Below, one piece after another: positions 63,176-64,000 of a stretch of DNA of 64,000 bases. The stretch is from the NCBI RefSeq assembly GCF_031583025.1, contig NZ_CP134062.1:6173234-6237233 (forward strand), in the 5' to 3' direction. Source of the stretch: Mycobacterium sp. Z3061. GTDB lineage: Bacteria; Actinomycetota; Actinomycetes; Mycobacteriales; Mycobacteriaceae. The notes beneath the pieces were generated by a model, which had not been told where the DNA came from, did not search any database, and saw only the letters and a list, made by a program, of their open reading frames with translations. Made by a program: the position numbers and the translations under genes. Position 1 is the first letter of the stretch. Each line of letters starts with the position of its first letter.

Positions 63176-64000
63176 CTAGCCCAGGATCAATCCCGACGTC
63201 GGCACACCCGTCCCCGCGGTGACGAGCACATGCTCGACATCCGGCACCGGGTTGACTGAAGTGCCGCGCAGCTGACGAACCCCTTCGGCGATTCCGTTCA
63301 TGCCGTGGATGTAGGCCTCGCCGAGCTGCCCGCCGTGCGTGTTGATGGGCAGCCGCCCGCCGACCTCGATCGCGCCGTCGGCGATGAAGTCCTTGGCCTC
63401 ACCGCGCCCGCAGAATCCCAACTCTTCCAACTGAATCAGCGTGAACGGCGTGAAGTGGTCGTACAACACCGCGGTCTGAATGTCAGCGGGCGAAAGACCG
63501 GATTGCGACCACATTTGCTCGCCCACCACGCCCATCTCGGGCAGCCCGATCTCGGGCCGGTAGTAACTGACCATCGTGTACTGGTCGGGGCTGGATCCCT
63601 GCGCAGCCGCCTCGATCACGGCCGGCCGGTGCTTGAGGTCGCGCGCCCGCTCAGGCGACGTCACTACGATCGCCACCGCGCCGTCGGTCTCCTGGCAGCA
63701 GTCCAGCAGCCGCAACGGCTCGGCAATCCATCGCGAATTCTGGTGATCCTCAATGGTTATCGGCTTCTCGTAGAAGTAAGCCTTGGGATTCTTCGCCGCG
63801 TGCCGACGGTCGGCCACCGACACGGCGCCGAAATCCCGGCTACCGGCCCCTGACCAGTGCATGTAGCGCCGGGCGATCATTGCCACCTGCGCGGCCGGAG
63901 TCGAAAGCCCGTGCGGATACGAGAAGGAGTTGTCCACGCCCGTCGAGTCGGCGTTCTCGGTCAACCTCGTCTGCACCTGGCCGAAGCGCATGCCGGAGCG
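63176..64000 (-). CDS. ltp2: Steroid retro-aldolase/lipid transfer protein Ltp2, 3' part (cut by window end)
   Basis: Thiolase-superfamily protein corresponding to Rv3540c (386 aa); about 274 C-terminal residues are inside the window and the frame stays open to the edge. Ltp2, with the DUF35 domain of ChsH2, splits 17-hydroxy-3-oxo-pregnene-20-carboxyl-CoA to androstenedione and propionyl-CoA. Visible family parts: CCQETDGAVAIVVTSPERA, AVLYDHFTPFTLIQLEELGFCGRGEAKDF and LPINTHGGQLGEAYIHGMNGIAEGVRQLRG, the last lying where thiolases have NxxGG. Its promoter and start are outside the window. Downstream is palindrome C and then the DUF559 gene. Confidence 0.93.
   Translation of the reverse strand, partial: RSGMRFGQVQTRLTENADSTGVDNSFSYPHGLSTPAAQVAMIARRYMHWSGAGSRDFGAVSVADRRHAAKNPKAYFYEKPITIEDHQNSRWIAEPLRLLDCCQETDGAVAIVVTSPERARDLKHRPAVIEAAAQGSSPDQYTMVSYYRPEIGLPEMGVVGEQMWSQSGLSPADIQTAVLYDHFTPFTLIQLEELGFCGRGEAKDFIADGAIEVGGRLPINTHGGQLGEAYIHGMNGIAEGVRQLRGTSVNPVPDVEHVLVTAGTGVPTSGLILG

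Overview
The window is a high-GC actinobacterial chromosome segment from a slow-growing Mycobacterium outside the M. tuberculosis complex. PE_PGRS and PPE-MPTR genes, a KstR-type cholesterol regulon and a gene order close to Rv3514-Rv3540c of M. tuberculosis (from memory) support this. A relative of the M. kansasii/M. marinum type fits, but I cannot name the species.

Region 1 (1-35309, + strand) holds two tandem PE_PGRS genes. The first is cut by the window edge and is built from about 198-residue modules. The second starts with a complete PE domain at 7334 and ends at 35309; nearly all of it is an array of 119-residue (357-bp) modules, and if intact it would encode more than 9,000 residues. 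Both are broken by many frame changes. The spacing of repeat anchors shows that these coincide with bases missing from an otherwise multiple-of-three period, so they are most likely sequence or assembly errors. The 13-20 kb zone is especially damaged.

Region 2 (35313-52300) is sterol side-chain and ring catabolism: fadD19, echA19, cyp142, an acetoacetate-decarboxylase-like protein, an LLM oxidoreductase, a five-gene unit (tandem DUF35 protein, ltp4, ltp3, LLM oxidoreductase, ketosteroid-isomerase-like protein), a gamma-carbonic-anhydrase-like protein, kshA with a Cys-rich partner, and a sulfotransferase/SDR/DUF1214 operon. Five KstR-type operators lie here, one of them at a convergent gene junction with no promoter role I can see.

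Region 3 (52357-56589) is a surface/export island: an MHB-type hemophore-like protein, a membrane-anchored protein, a Gly/Pro-rich exported protein with a frameshift, and a PPE-MPTR protein corresponding to PPE62.

Region 4 (56698-64000) finishes the steroid pathway: hsaF-hsaG-hsaE (pyruvate/propionyl-CoA end) diverging from kstD-chsH3 around one KstR box, then the 3' part of ltp2.

Two paralogous AbiEi-like/DUF559 (Vsr-like nuclease fold) genes sit 25 kb apart. Each has an exactly 60-bp palindromic element at its 5' side, and one has a second element across its stop codon. These nuclease genes with private palindromes are the best candidate for an undescribed system here.
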